Below, piece by piece: positions 25,226 to 33,630 of a stretch of 64,000 nucleotides of DNA. A model generated the notes under the pieces. It did no database searches and was not told the origin of the DNA. It saw nothing but the letters and a program-made list of their open reading frames with translations. Source of the stretch: Alteribacter keqinensis. GTDB taxonomy: Bacteria; Bacillota; Bacilli; Bacillales; Salisediminibacteriaceae. The position numbers and the translations under genes were made by a program. Location of the stretch: NCBI RefSeq assembly GCF_003710255.1, contig NZ_RHIB01000001.1:682001-746000 (forward strand), given 5' to 3'. Numbering within the stretch: position 1 is the first letter of the stretch; every line of letters starts with the position of its first letter.

Positions 25226-25522
25226 ATGATTGTACGAGATCTGGTGGTGTCAGCAGAAGTGATGGAAGAGGAAACAAAGGATGGTATCTTTGTTATTTAT
25301 GAGCGTTATGAAAATAATGAATGTGAATCCAATGGCCGTTTGTTCACACAAAAAGATTGTGAGCCGGAAGAGAGAGTTGAAATTATGGAAGAGAAGAACG
25401 GGGGTTCTCTCAAACACCTCTATTCGTACTCTGTAACAGACTCCATAGAGCCGGTGCTTGTTCAAATCCGCTTGGAACACCCTGAACTGCTTAAGTCATC
25501 CAAAGCGGCTCTTATAAGCTGA
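25226..25522 (+). CDS. Hypothetical acidic protein
   Basis: I do not recognise this 98-residue product. It is acidic, with a probable all-beta or alpha/beta makeup, three cysteines (in NECESN and DCEPEE) and no membrane segment. The frame is open further upstream to 24866, but AAGAAGGGA about 9 bases before ATG 25226 and the palindrome upstream favour this start. It stands alone between the SOS genes and the phosphatase. Confidence 0.6.
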   Translation: MIVRDLVVSAEVMEEETKDGIFVIYERYENNECESNGRLFTQKDCEPEERVEIMEEKNGGSLKHLYSYSVTDSIEPVLVQIRLEHPELLKSSKAALIS

Positions 25523-25659
25523 ATGCATTTACGCCTCCAGGCAGTCTGGGGGCTTTTATTATTTGTGGTTTTTTATTTTGGTTGAAGAGCTCAGGATTAA
25601 AAGGCGGATTTCACGTTATAATGGACAAAACAGATATGATAGAAAGGAGCGGTTGAACG

Positions 25660-26133
25660 GTGGTAAAAGTGTTATTTGTGTGTCTTGGAAACATTTGCAG
25701 ATCTCCTATGGCAGAAGCTGTCTTTAGTGAGAAGGTTAAAAAGGCGGGGCTGGAAGACAGGATAAAAATTGATTCCGCCGGAACAGGGGACTGGCACGTG
25801 GGCAATCCTCCCCATGAGGGAACACAGGACATTCTCAGGAAAAACAACATTGGCAGTGACGGGCTGAAGGCACGGCAGGTCAAAGAGAATGATTTAACGG
25901 AATACGATTACATCATCGGCATGGATGCAGAGAATATCGGTCATCTCACCAGGATGAAAGGTCTTAAGGACAGTGGTGAGGTTGCGAGGCTCCTCGACTT
26001 CACCGAAGACGGGGAAGATGACGTTCCAGACCCTTATTTCACAGGCAACTTTGATTATGTATACGAACTTGTAGAAAAAGGCTGCGAACGCCTCCTGGAT
26101 TACATTCGTGAAAAAGAAGGCTTACAGTCATAA
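25660..26133 (+). CDS. Low-molecular-weight protein-tyrosine phosphatase (YfkJ-like)
   Basis: The 157-residue protein has the phosphate loop CLGNICRS with nucleophile Cys8 and Arg14 and the general-acid loop DVPDPYFTG near residue 126. It hydrolyses phosphotyrosine (or phosphoarginine in the related YwlE group). The sequence CLGNICRSP is closer to YfkJ-type tyrosine phosphatases than to the YwlE group, which has Thr in the loop. Start is GTG at 25660 behind GAAAGGAG. Confidence 0.88.
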   Translation: MVKVLFVCLGNICRSPMAEAVFSEKVKKAGLEDRIKIDSAGTGDWHVGNPPHEGTQDILRKNNIGSDGLKARQVKENDLTEYDYIIGMDAENIGHLTRMKGLKDSGEVARLLDFTEDGEDDVPDPYFTGNFDYVYELVEKGCERLLDYIREKEGLQS

Positions 26134-26190
26134 AAAAAGAGTGTCGGTTAAGGATCAGACTGGCTGAAACCGGATTTGCACACTGCTTCA

Positions 26191-26241
26191 GAGGACGGCT
26201 CATAAGGTGTATTGCCACCTTAATGAGCCGTTCTTTTTTTG
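26191..26241 (+). terminator. Hairpin of family R3 after the phosphatase gene
   Basis: GAGGACGGCTCATAAGGT pairs with ACCTTAATGAGCCGTTC (one bulged base) and is followed by seven T. Confidence 0.8.
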
Positions 26242-26325
26242 GGGCCTGCCTTCCGCCCCGTTGTTTAACTCCGTTTTAAACAGGGAAAAACGATTACATG
26301 TATTGGAAGAGAAATGGAGTGAGCG

Positions 26326-27315
26326 ATGATGAAGGACATACAAAAATTCTGGCAGGCAAGAAACTGGATGAAAAGTAATGAAAGCTTTCTTACCACATGG
26401 CACGCTCATGTGGGGTATAAATTAGATTTATTCGACAGCTTTGCAGAGGGAGAAAAAGTTGAGGAAGTAGCAGCAAGAGAAGAACTCAACGGCCAACTGC
26501 TTCTCAGATGGGTTGAGGTAGGGCTTGAAGTGGGCCATCTGAAAAAAACGATAACGGGAAAGATTAAACCAAAGAAAAAAATGCTTAAATACGTTTCTGC
26601 CAAAAGTAAGGATTCAGTCGGCATCCTGCTAAGAGAAATGATGGAGCTTCACATTCCAACACTTATGCAGTATCCCGACCTGATGCAAAACAATGAACAG
26701 ATTTCATACCTTGAGGACAAGTTCGCCAATGTCGTAGCGGAAACGTCAGCGCTTCTGGAAAAAGCGTCAGTCCCGCCTATGATGAAATGGGTAGGTAAAT
26801 ATAAACCAGGACATATTGTTGACCTCGGGTGCGGTTATGGCGGGTATTTGAAAAAAATCAGGGAAACAGATGAGAAAGTCAGCCTTACCGGAGTGGAAAT
26901 CAGCTCTGAGGTAGCTGAAGAAGCAGAAGGAAATTTGAGAAACGATAATATTACAATCCTCAACGAAGATCTTGAAGACTATATAAACAAAGGTGAAAAA
27001 GTCGACATGGTTATGATCCATAATCTTTTATACTATTATGAACCCAAAGAGAGAGAAGAACTTTTTAAAAAGGTCTCCTCCTTACTGAACAAAGGAGGAA
27101 CCGTTACCGTAATTTCTCCGTTAACAGATGCAAAACATGGTCAGACATTTGCTGCCGCTTTTAATACCTTTATGTCAGCACATGAAAATCTCTTTCCTCT
27201 TCCGACTGAAAAGGAAATTGAATCCCATGGGAAAGCTGCCGGTCTTAAAGTGAAGATGAGTAAGCCGATTATTAAAGAGGGCGGATGGTACCTCCTCGGC
27301 CTTCAGAAAAAATAG
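26326..27315 (+). CDS. Class I SAM-dependent methyltransferase with N-terminal helical domain
   Basis: The 329-residue protein has a helical, winged-helix-like N-terminal part (about 1-150) of the kind seen in O-methyltransferases, then a Rossmann fold with motif I VDLGCGYGG (165-173), the acidic LTGVEISSE of motif II, and a hydrophobic VDMVMIHNLLYYYEP of motif IV. Lys-rich stretches (about 73-95) are notable. The substrate cannot be predicted; a small-molecule O- or C-methyltransferase is the best guess. ATG at 26326 or 26329 may be used. No operon partner. Confidence 0.75.
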   Translation: MMKDIQKFWQARNWMKSNESFLTTWHAHVGYKLDLFDSFAEGEKVEEVAAREELNGQLLLRWVEVGLEVGHLKKTITGKIKPKKKMLKYVSAKSKDSVGILLREMMELHIPTLMQYPDLMQNNEQISYLEDKFANVVAETSALLEKASVPPMMKWVGKYKPGHIVDLGCGYGGYLKKIRETDEKVSLTGVEISSEVAEEAEGNLRNDNITILNEDLEDYINKGEKVDMVMIHNLLYYYEPKEREELFKKVSSLLNKGGTVTVISPLTDAKHGQTFAAAFNTFMSAHENLFPLPTEKEIESHGKAAGLKVKMSKPIIKEGGWYLLGLQKK

Positions 27316-27365
27316 GCTGTCCCATAAACCAGCATAAAGTGAAAGCCTCTCATATAATTTTTCCA

Positions 27366-27418
27366 GAGAGTGACTCACAAGGTATAATGCCACCTTGTGA
27401 GTCACTCTCTTCTTTTTT
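27366..27418 (+). terminator. Hairpin of family R3 after the methyltransferase gene
   Basis: A perfect 18-bp stem, GAGAGTGACTCACAAGGT with its inverse, then TCTTTTTT. Confidence 0.85.
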
Positions 27419-27555
27419 GAGCTGACTAGACCAATTCATGTAAACTCACTAATCACATACCGGAAGTGAGATGAAAATGGGCACCCTCTTTCCTTGTGAT
27501 GAATACGATGTGTTAGACGTTGTCAAAATCCGCTGAACGAAAGAGAGGGAGCGAA

Positions 27556-29400
27556 ATGTGTGGAATTACAGGCTGGGTGGATTTCAGGCGCCCGATTGAG
27601 AATGAAAAAGAAACACTGAAAACAATGGCTGACACCCTGTCCAGACGTGGTCCCGATGCTTCACAGGTTTGGGCAGAAGGTCATGCGGGTTTCGGCCATA
27701 CAAGATTAATCGTTGTCGATCCTGCAGGCGGTCTTCAGCCTATGAGCCGGACGAAAAACAATAATACGTACACCGTCTGCTATAACGGTGAACTTTACAA
27801 CACCGAAGATATCCGTAAAGAATTAATTAAGGAAGGGTATACTTTTTTGTCCCACTCCGATACGGAAGTTCTACTGACTGCTTTTATTGCATGGGGAGAA
27901 AAGTGTGTTGAAAAATTTAATGGAATCTTTGCATTTGCTATATGGAACCAGAAAGAAGAACGTCTGTTTCTTGGCCGTGACCGCCTTGGTGTAAAGCCCC
28001 TTTTTTATATGGAGCATCAAACAGGCATTGTTTTCGGTTCCGAACCAAAAGCCATTCTGGCCCATCCTGAAATCGAAGCTGTAATTGATGAAGATGGTTT
28101 GCAGGAACTTCTGGCTCTGTGTCCTTCAAGAACACCGGGACATGGTGTATATAAAGGGATGAAGGAGCTGCGGCCTGCTCATTTTTTAAAAATCGACCGC
28201 GAAGGCCGGAGAGTAAACAGGTACTGGCAGGTTAAGAGTGAAAAACATACTCAGTCAGCAGATGAAACAGCAGACCACATCCGCTGGCTCTTAAAGGATA
28301 CGGTGGAGCGTCAGCTTGTGGCGGACGTGCCGGTGTGTACATTTCTCTCGGGAGGAGTGGACTCCAGCGCCCTTACTGCCCTTGCTGCCAATTACTTTAA
28401 AGAAAAAGGGCGTGGTACGTTAAGTACCTACTCCATCGACTATGAGGAAAATGATAAATACTTTAAATCGAGTAAATTTCAGCCCAATCCGGATGCGCCG
28501 TGGATTAAAGTGATGTCTGATTTCCTTGGATCAAATCATCACGGGTGCGTGATTAATAATGATGTTTTGTTTGATTACCTCACACCTGCAGCAGAAGCCC
28601 GGGATTTCCCGGGAATGGCGGACATTGATTCATCGCTTTTGTGGTTTAGTGAGCAGATAAAACAAGATGTGACGGTCGGGCTGTCCGGCGAGTGCGCCGA
28701 TGAAATTTTCGGGGGCTATCCATGGTTTCATGATGAAGAGACGATCAAAAGGGAGAGCTTTCCCTGGATGCGGTCTGTTCAGGAGAGACAGCAGCTTTTA
28801 AGGCCTGCATGGAAGGATAAGCTCCATTTAAACGAGTATGCAGATAAACGCTACACAGATACTGTAATAGAAACACCGCTGCTCGATGGGGAAACAGAAC
28901 TGGAGCAGAAGCGGAGGGCATTGTTTTATTTGAACATGACTTGGTTTATGACGACGCTTTTGGACCGGAAAGACAGGATGAGTATGGCTGCGAGTCTGGA
29001 AGTACGGGTCCCGTTTGCCGATCACCGGCTGGTGGAGTATGTGTGGAACATTCCGTGGGATATGAAGATGTACGGCGGAAGGGAAAAAGGAATCCTTCGA
29101 AAAGCATTGGAAGACGTCCTTCCTCACGACATCCTTTACCGTAAGAAAAGTCCATACCCTAAGACCCATCATCCCGTCTACACTGAAAAAGTGACCAGTG
29201 CCCTGCAGGGAGTATTAACTCAGGGGGACTCACCACTGTTTGATCTCTTCGAGAAAAGGACCATACGGGAACTGGTGGACAGTAAAGGGTCTTCCTTCAG
29301 GACGCCTTATTTCGGTCAGCTTATGAGCGGGCCGCAGCTGATTGCTCATTTATGGCAATTTCATCACTGGCTGATCTCATCAAAGGTCAAAATTCTTTAA
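27556..29400 (+). CDS. asnO: Glutamine-hydrolysing asparagine synthase (AsnO type)
   Basis: The 614-residue protein (same length as B. subtilis AsnO) starts MCGITGW, so Cys2 becomes the N-terminal nucleophile of the glutaminase domain after Met removal; this fixes the start at 27556 instead of 27520. Residues 1-220 are the class II glutaminase (RGPDAS, YNGELYN), and 230-614 the AMP-forming synthetase with the P-loop SGGVDSS at 265-271. It converts aspartate and glutamine to asparagine and glutamate. In B. subtilis asnO is expressed in sporulation; no such promoter was assigned here. Confidence 0.92.
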   Translation: MCGITGWVDFRRPIENEKETLKTMADTLSRRGPDASQVWAEGHAGFGHTRLIVVDPAGGLQPMSRTKNNNTYTVCYNGELYNTEDIRKELIKEGYTFLSHSDTEVLLTAFIAWGEKCVEKFNGIFAFAIWNQKEERLFLGRDRLGVKPLFYMEHQTGIVFGSEPKAILAHPEIEAVIDEDGLQELLALCPSRTPGHGVYKGMKELRPAHFLKIDREGRRVNRYWQVKSEKHTQSADETADHIRWLLKDTVERQLVADVPVCTFLSGGVDSSALTALAANYFKEKGRGTLSTYSIDYEENDKYFKSSKFQPNPDAPWIKVMSDFLGSNHHGCVINNDVLFDYLTPAAEARDFPGMADIDSSLLWFSEQIKQDVTVGLSGECADEIFGGYPWFHDEETIKRESFPWMRSVQERQQLLRPAWKDKLHLNEYADKRYTDTVIETPLLDGETELEQKRRALFYLNMTWFMTTLLDRKDRMSMAASLEVRVPFADHRLVEYVWNIPWDMKMYGGREKGILRKALEDVLPHDILYRKKSPYPKTHHPVYTEKVTSALQGVLTQGDSPLFDLFEKRTIRELVDSKGSSFRTPYFGQLMSGPQLIAHLWQFHHWLISSKVKIL

Positions 29401-29425
29401 CGCCTGTTTTGCAGGCGTTTTTTCA
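29401..29425 (+). terminator. Terminator after asnO
   Basis: CGCCTG-TTTTG-CAGGCG hairpin followed by six T, directly after the stop codon. Confidence 0.85.
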
Positions 29426-29477
29426 TTGGCGTAGAAGTAATTGGAAAACCATATAGTTATTACAAGAATCATTATCT

Positions 29478-29506
29478 TTGCTGTTTTTCCTCTGTGGTGG
29501 TATACA
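29478..29506 (+). promoter_or_regulatory. Candidate SigA promoter of the plus-strand carotenoid operon
   Basis: TTGCTG, 17 bp, TATACA, about 75 bp before the first crt start codon. Four of six and five of six consensus bases. Confidence 0.45.
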
Positions 29507-29582
29507 TAATGTATAAGTTTTGTTTAACCATTATTTAATAAGGGAACAGAAGTTTACAGTAATAATCGAGCGGGGGGAGACC

Positions 29583-31079
29583 ATGCAAAAACAAAAGGTG
29601 GCCATTATCGGTGCAGGGCCAGGTGGACTGGCTGCTGCCATGATGTTGTCTTATAGAGGTTTTTCTGTAGACGTATACGAAAAACAACCATACATAGGCG
29701 GGAGAACGTCAAGGGTTACAGAGGGGGATTACCACTTTGACCTAGGGCCCACGTTTTTCAGTATGCCTCATATTCTTGAAGAAGTTTTTGAAGCTTCAGG
29801 ACGTAATTTACACGATTACGTTGAACTTAAAGAGCTGGAAACAATGTATGAACTGATGTTTGACGATCTGACCATTCATGCCACAAGAAACCGGGAAAAA
29901 ATGAAAAAACATATTGAGGATTTGTTTCCGGGGTGCGGCGGACGCTATGAGCAGTTCATGATTGATACGAAAAAGAAAATGAACAAGCTTATGCCTATGC
30001 TGCAGAATCAGCATGGAAGCCTGCTGGATTATGTGAGACTTAGAAGCCTGAAGGCACTCCCTGAGCTTGAGGCAGGTCGTTCTCTTTATGACGTACTGGG
30101 CCGTTATTTTGACGATGAAAGGCTGAAGCTTTCTTTTACGTTTCAGTCAAAATATCTGGGGATGTCACCATGGGAGTGTCCCGGCGCCTTCAGTATTCTC
30201 TCCTATATGGAGCATGAGTGGGGGGTTTTTCACCCTGTCGGCGGACTGAATCGTCTTACTCAGGCAATGGCAGAGGTTGTAAAGGAGAATGGGGGGAGAA
30301 TTCACACAGGACTGGGTGTAAAAAAGCTTATTGTTGATAAGAAGCAGGTAACGGGGCTGAGGCTCGATAACGGAGAGGTTATTGAAGCGGATGACGTAGT
30401 CATGAATGCGGACTTTGCAAGAGGAATGACCACCCTGTTTGAAGAAAGACAGGTAAAAAAATACTCAAAAAAAGTTATAGAAAAGAAAAAGTACTCGTGT
30501 TCTACATTTATGATTTATGCAGGGGTAAAAAAAACAGTGAACCTCGGTCACCACACGATTCTTTTTTCAAATGACTATAAAAACAATGTAGAAGAAATTA
30601 CAAAAACAAAGAAGCTCTCACAGGATCCTTCCATTTATGTGCAGCACGCATCACAAACAGATCCGACTCTGGCACCGGAGGGGAAATCAGCCCTTTATAT
30701 TCTTGCGCCGGTCCCGAACAATTTCAGCGGCATTGAATGGGAGAAAGAAAAGGACAAATTCCGGGACCTCATCTGGAATCTAGTAGAAGAAAAGACCGGA
30801 CAAAAGCTTAGAGACTCTGTTGAGGTTGAAAAAATTCTTACACCCTTTGACTGGGAACACGATAAGCAAGTTTATAAAGGGGCAACATTCAACCTGGCTC
30901 ACAACCTGGGTCAGATGATGTATTTCAGACCGCATAATCAGTTTGAAGAAGTTGACAGGCTTTGGCTTGTAGGAGGGGGGACCCATCCGGGAAGCGGACT
31001 TCCAACGATATTTGAATCAGCGAGAATTACGTCCAATGCAATAACAAAGAAATACCATAAGGCGGGGATGCACGTATGA
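29583..31079 (+). CDS. CrtN/CrtI-family FAD oxidoreductase, CrtNc-like (third paralogue)
   Basis: The 498-residue protein has an N-terminal FAD-binding motif VAIIGAGPGGLAAA (7-20), FDLGPTFFSMP, and the C-terminal GGGTHPGSGLPTIFESARI signature of carotenoid desaturases and oxidases. It is the most divergent of three paralogues here. By elimination (the next gene fits CrtN and the minus-strand one fits CrtP) it is likely the third C30 carotenoid oxidoreductase often called CrtNc in Bacillales, acting on the end group or as a second desaturase. Start at 29583 behind GGGGGGAGA, instead of the ATG at 29520. The stop overlaps the next start by four bases. Confidence 0.75.
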   Translation: MQKQKVAIIGAGPGGLAAAMMLSYRGFSVDVYEKQPYIGGRTSRVTEGDYHFDLGPTFFSMPHILEEVFEASGRNLHDYVELKELETMYELMFDDLTIHATRNREKMKKHIEDLFPGCGGRYEQFMIDTKKKMNKLMPMLQNQHGSLLDYVRLRSLKALPELEAGRSLYDVLGRYFDDERLKLSFTFQSKYLGMSPWECPGAFSILSYMEHEWGVFHPVGGLNRLTQAMAEVVKENGGRIHTGLGVKKLIVDKKQVTGLRLDNGEVIEADDVVMNADFARGMTTLFEERQVKKYSKKVIEKKKYSCSTFMIYAGVKKTVNLGHHTILFSNDYKNNVEEITKTKKLSQDPSIYVQHASQTDPTLAPEGKSALYILAPVPNNFSGIEWEKEKDKFRDLIWNLVEEKTGQKLRDSVEVEKILTPFDWEHDKQVYKGATFNLAHNLGQMMYFRPHNQFEEVDRLWLVGGGTHPGSGLPTIFESARITSNAITKKYHKAGMHV

Positions 31080-32530
31080 AAACAGCAATTATCGGCGGCG
31101 GAATTGGCGGACTCGTTACGGCTTTGTATCTTTCAAAAGATGGACATGATGTCACCATCTATGAAAAAGAACATCAAGCAGGCGGGCGTCTTGCTTTTGT
31201 TGAGAGAGACGGCTTCAAAGTAGATAAAGGGCCTACTATTGTACTTCTGCCTGATATGATCCGGACGATTTTGGCCGAGACAGGTGTTAATCCCGAAATT
31301 GTACAGATGGAACGTATCGATCCTTTGTATCCGATTCATTTTTCTGATGGAACGACATTTACAAAATGGAGTGATACAACAGAACAGTTAAAAGAAATCA
31401 GGTCGGTATTCCCCGGTGAGGAAGAAGGATTTTTGCAATACATGAAAGATATGAAGGAGCGCTTTGAAAAAGGAAAACCTGCTTTCATGGACAGGGACTT
31501 CAGAGACCGGAAATCCTTTTTTTCCAGAACAAACATGAAAACACTGATTAAACTGAAAGCCTATCAGTCAGTGAAGGTCCAGTCAAAACAGTACTTTTCC
31601 AATAAAAAAATGCAGGAAGCTTTTTCCCTTCAAACACTGTATATCGGAGGGTCCCCTGAGGAGACACCGGCCATTTACTCTCTTGTTCCTTTCAGTGAAC
31701 ACTATCACGGTATCTGGTATGTAAAGGGAGGATATGCGTCCCTTGTTAATGTAATTACGAAAGAACTTATAAAGCGGGGAGTTAAGGTCGAAACAAATGC
31801 TCTTGTGTCAGAAATAGAAACTACTCAGAAACAGGCTTCAGCCGTGAAGGTGAACGGAAAACGTGAAGCGTTTGATTCTTTTATTATCAACGGTGATTTT
31901 CCGGTGGCAAGGACTCTCGTAAAAGAAAAGAAACGCCGTTCATTTGCTCCTTCTTCCGGATGTCTGCTTCTTTATTTCGGACTGAAAGGAGAGCTGCGTA
32001 CCGACCATGTTCACCAGTTTTTTATGGGGAAAGAACTTGATCAAAATATGAAAGAGATATTTGAGAGACGTACTCTTCCGGAAGACCCTTCTTTTTACGT
32101 TTTCTCTCCCTCAAAAATTGATCCCACTCTTGCACCGGATGGTCACAGCAGTGCTTACGTTCTTGTGCCTGTTCCAAGCGGAGATCATATTACGCAAAAA
32201 GATTACGAGGATTACGCTGATAAAATTACAGGGTTAATAGAAAGCCGCATGGATCCCGAATTAAAAGAGAAGGTGGTGTGGAAAGAAATAAGAACGCCTA
32301 ACGACGCCATGCAGGAAGGGCTGTTTGATGGAGGGTCTTTCGGTCTTGCTCCGTCTCTTTTTCAATCTGGTGTATTCAGGCCCCAGCTTCAGCCGTTTTC
32401 ATATGAAAACGTGTATGCCGTAGGAGCTTCTATTCACCCGGGAGGAGGCGTTCCGATTGTCATGCAGGGAGCAAAGCTGCTTGCAGAAGCGATACGCGAA
32501 AAAGAAAGCAGAGCCAGCACACTCGCATAA
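31076..32530 (+). CDS. crtN: 4,4'-diapophytoene desaturase CrtN
   Basis: The 484-residue protein carries the FAD motif AIIGGGIGGL (4-13), KGPTIVLLPD, LQTLYIGGSPEETPAIYSLVPF, and a C-terminal GASIHPGGGVPIVMQGAKL, all close to S. aureus CrtN (for example GPTIVMMPD, LQTLYIG and GASTHPGAGVPIV). It would dehydrogenate 4,4'-diapophytoene stepwise to yellow or red diapocarotenes at the membrane. Four-base overlap with the upstream gene shows coupling; crtM follows 82 bp downstream. Confidence 0.85.
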   Translation: MKTAIIGGGIGGLVTALYLSKDGHDVTIYEKEHQAGGRLAFVERDGFKVDKGPTIVLLPDMIRTILAETGVNPEIVQMERIDPLYPIHFSDGTTFTKWSDTTEQLKEIRSVFPGEEEGFLQYMKDMKERFEKGKPAFMDRDFRDRKSFFSRTNMKTLIKLKAYQSVKVQSKQYFSNKKMQEAFSLQTLYIGGSPEETPAIYSLVPFSEHYHGIWYVKGGYASLVNVITKELIKRGVKVETNALVSEIETTQKQASAVKVNGKREAFDSFIINGDFPVARTLVKEKKRRSFAPSSGCLLLYFGLKGELRTDHVHQFFMGKELDQNMKEIFERRTLPEDPSFYVFSPSKIDPTLAPDGHSSAYVLVPVPSGDHITQKDYEDYADKITGLIESRMDPELKEKVVWKEIRTPNDAMQEGLFDGGSFGLAPSLFQSGVFRPQLQPFSYENVYAVGASIHPGGGVPIVMQGAKLLAEAIREKESRASTLA

Positions 32531-32611
32531 AAGGCGTATGAAGAAATTCTTTAATTTTTTCGTGCTACTATTAAATGAAAATAGGAAACTGACAAAGAAT
32601 GGAGGAGGATT

Positions 32612-33454
32612 ATGCTCTCAGTAAATGAAGCTTACGGACAGTGCCATACTGTGATTAAGTATCATTCGAAAACCTTCGCTAAGGCGTTTGGTCATCTGCC
32701 GTTAAAAAAGAGGAATGCTGTATGGGCTGTTTATGCTTTTTGCAGAACAGCAGATGATATTGTTGATGAAGGTACCCGCCCTGCCCAGGAACTAACAGTA
32801 TTTAAAGATCAGCTGCACTCGTTTGCTGAGGGAAAACTTCCGGAAGATAATTACTTGTGGATCGCTCTTAGTCATACGTTTACCACCTTTGACATGGATC
32901 TTCAGCCCTTTTACGACATGATTGAAGGGCAGCATATGGATCTTGTGAAAAAGACTTACCACAGCCTTGATGAGGTCAAACACTATTCTTATCACGTTGC
33001 GAGTACAGTAGGGCTGATGCTTCTTCCGATCCTTGCACCTGAGAAGAAAGACCGTTTAAGAGAAGGGGCGATATCACTTGGTATTGCGATGCAGCTTACG
33101 AATATTCTCCGGGATATCGGTGAGGACCTTGAGAGAGGGCGAATCTACCTGCCTGAACAGGTAATGTCCGATAATGGTTATGATACGAACATGCTCCAAC
33201 GGGGTGAGGTAAACCAGGCATTTATTGATACATGGGAAGCTGTGGCATTTGAGGCTGAGCACTTTTATAAAAAAGGACTTGCGTCGTTAAAGGACTACCC
33301 CCTTGATTCCCGCCTGCCCGTAAAGGCAGCGGCTCTTTTTTACAGGGAGATACTCACTTCGGTACGCAACAATAAGTATGAAGTTTTTCACGAAAAAGCA
33401 TTTGTCTCCCAGGAAGAAAAAGAGAAGATTCTTGACACCATGGTTAAGGGATAA
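32612..33454 (+). CDS. crtM: 4,4'-diapophytoene synthase CrtM
   Basis: The 280-residue all-helical enzyme has both Asp-rich magnesium-binding motifs: DDIVD (48-52) and DIGED (168-172, in NILRDIGEDLERGRIYLP). It condenses two farnesyl diphosphates head to head into 4,4'-diapophytoene, the committed step of C30 carotenoids. Length and the company of crtN favour CrtM over CrtB or squalene synthase. GGAGGAGG precedes the ATG. It is the last plus-strand gene of the cluster. Confidence 0.9.
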   Translation: MLSVNEAYGQCHTVIKYHSKTFAKAFGHLPLKKRNAVWAVYAFCRTADDIVDEGTRPAQELTVFKDQLHSFAEGKLPEDNYLWIALSHTFTTFDMDLQPFYDMIEGQHMDLVKKTYHSLDEVKHYSYHVASTVGLMLLPILAPEKKDRLREGAISLGIAMQLTNILRDIGEDLERGRIYLPEQVMSDNGYDTNMLQRGEVNQAFIDTWEAVAFEAEHFYKKGLASLKDYPLDSRLPVKAAALFYREILTSVRNNKYEVFHEKAFVSQEEKEKILDTMVKG

Positions 33455-33465
33455 TAAATAAGTAG

Positions 33466-33542
33466 ATTTCCGCCACGGCACTGGCAGAGGAAGAAGGAGC
33501 ATAGTGAGGAGGCTCTCGAACTTGCAATGAGCACAAATCAAC
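33466..33542. repeat. Dispersed repeat, R1-like composite fragment
   Basis: Begins ATTTCCGCCACGGCAC and ends TTGCAATGAGCACAAATCAAC, with GAGGAGGCTCTCGAAC in the middle; these pieces recur in R1 and R2 copies elsewhere in the window. Confidence 0.45.
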
Positions 33543-33591
33543 ATAAACCATTAACAGATCAAATTTTCAAAAAGGAAATGATCATAATTAA

Positions 33592-33628
33592 AAGGGTGTC
33601 ACCAAAATCACTTTTGGGACACCTTCTT
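33592..33628. terminator. Bidirectional terminator between crtM and crtNb
   Basis: AAGGGTGTCACCAAAA pairs imperfectly with CTTTTGGGACACCTT, with T-rich sequence after it and A-rich sequence before. It separates the two convergent carotenoid operons. Confidence 0.7.
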
Positions 33629-33630
33629 TA

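Noticed and set aside
28828-29172. Antisense and alternative-frame ORFs inside asnO
   Set aside because: They are shadows of a full-length conserved gene with intact motifs.
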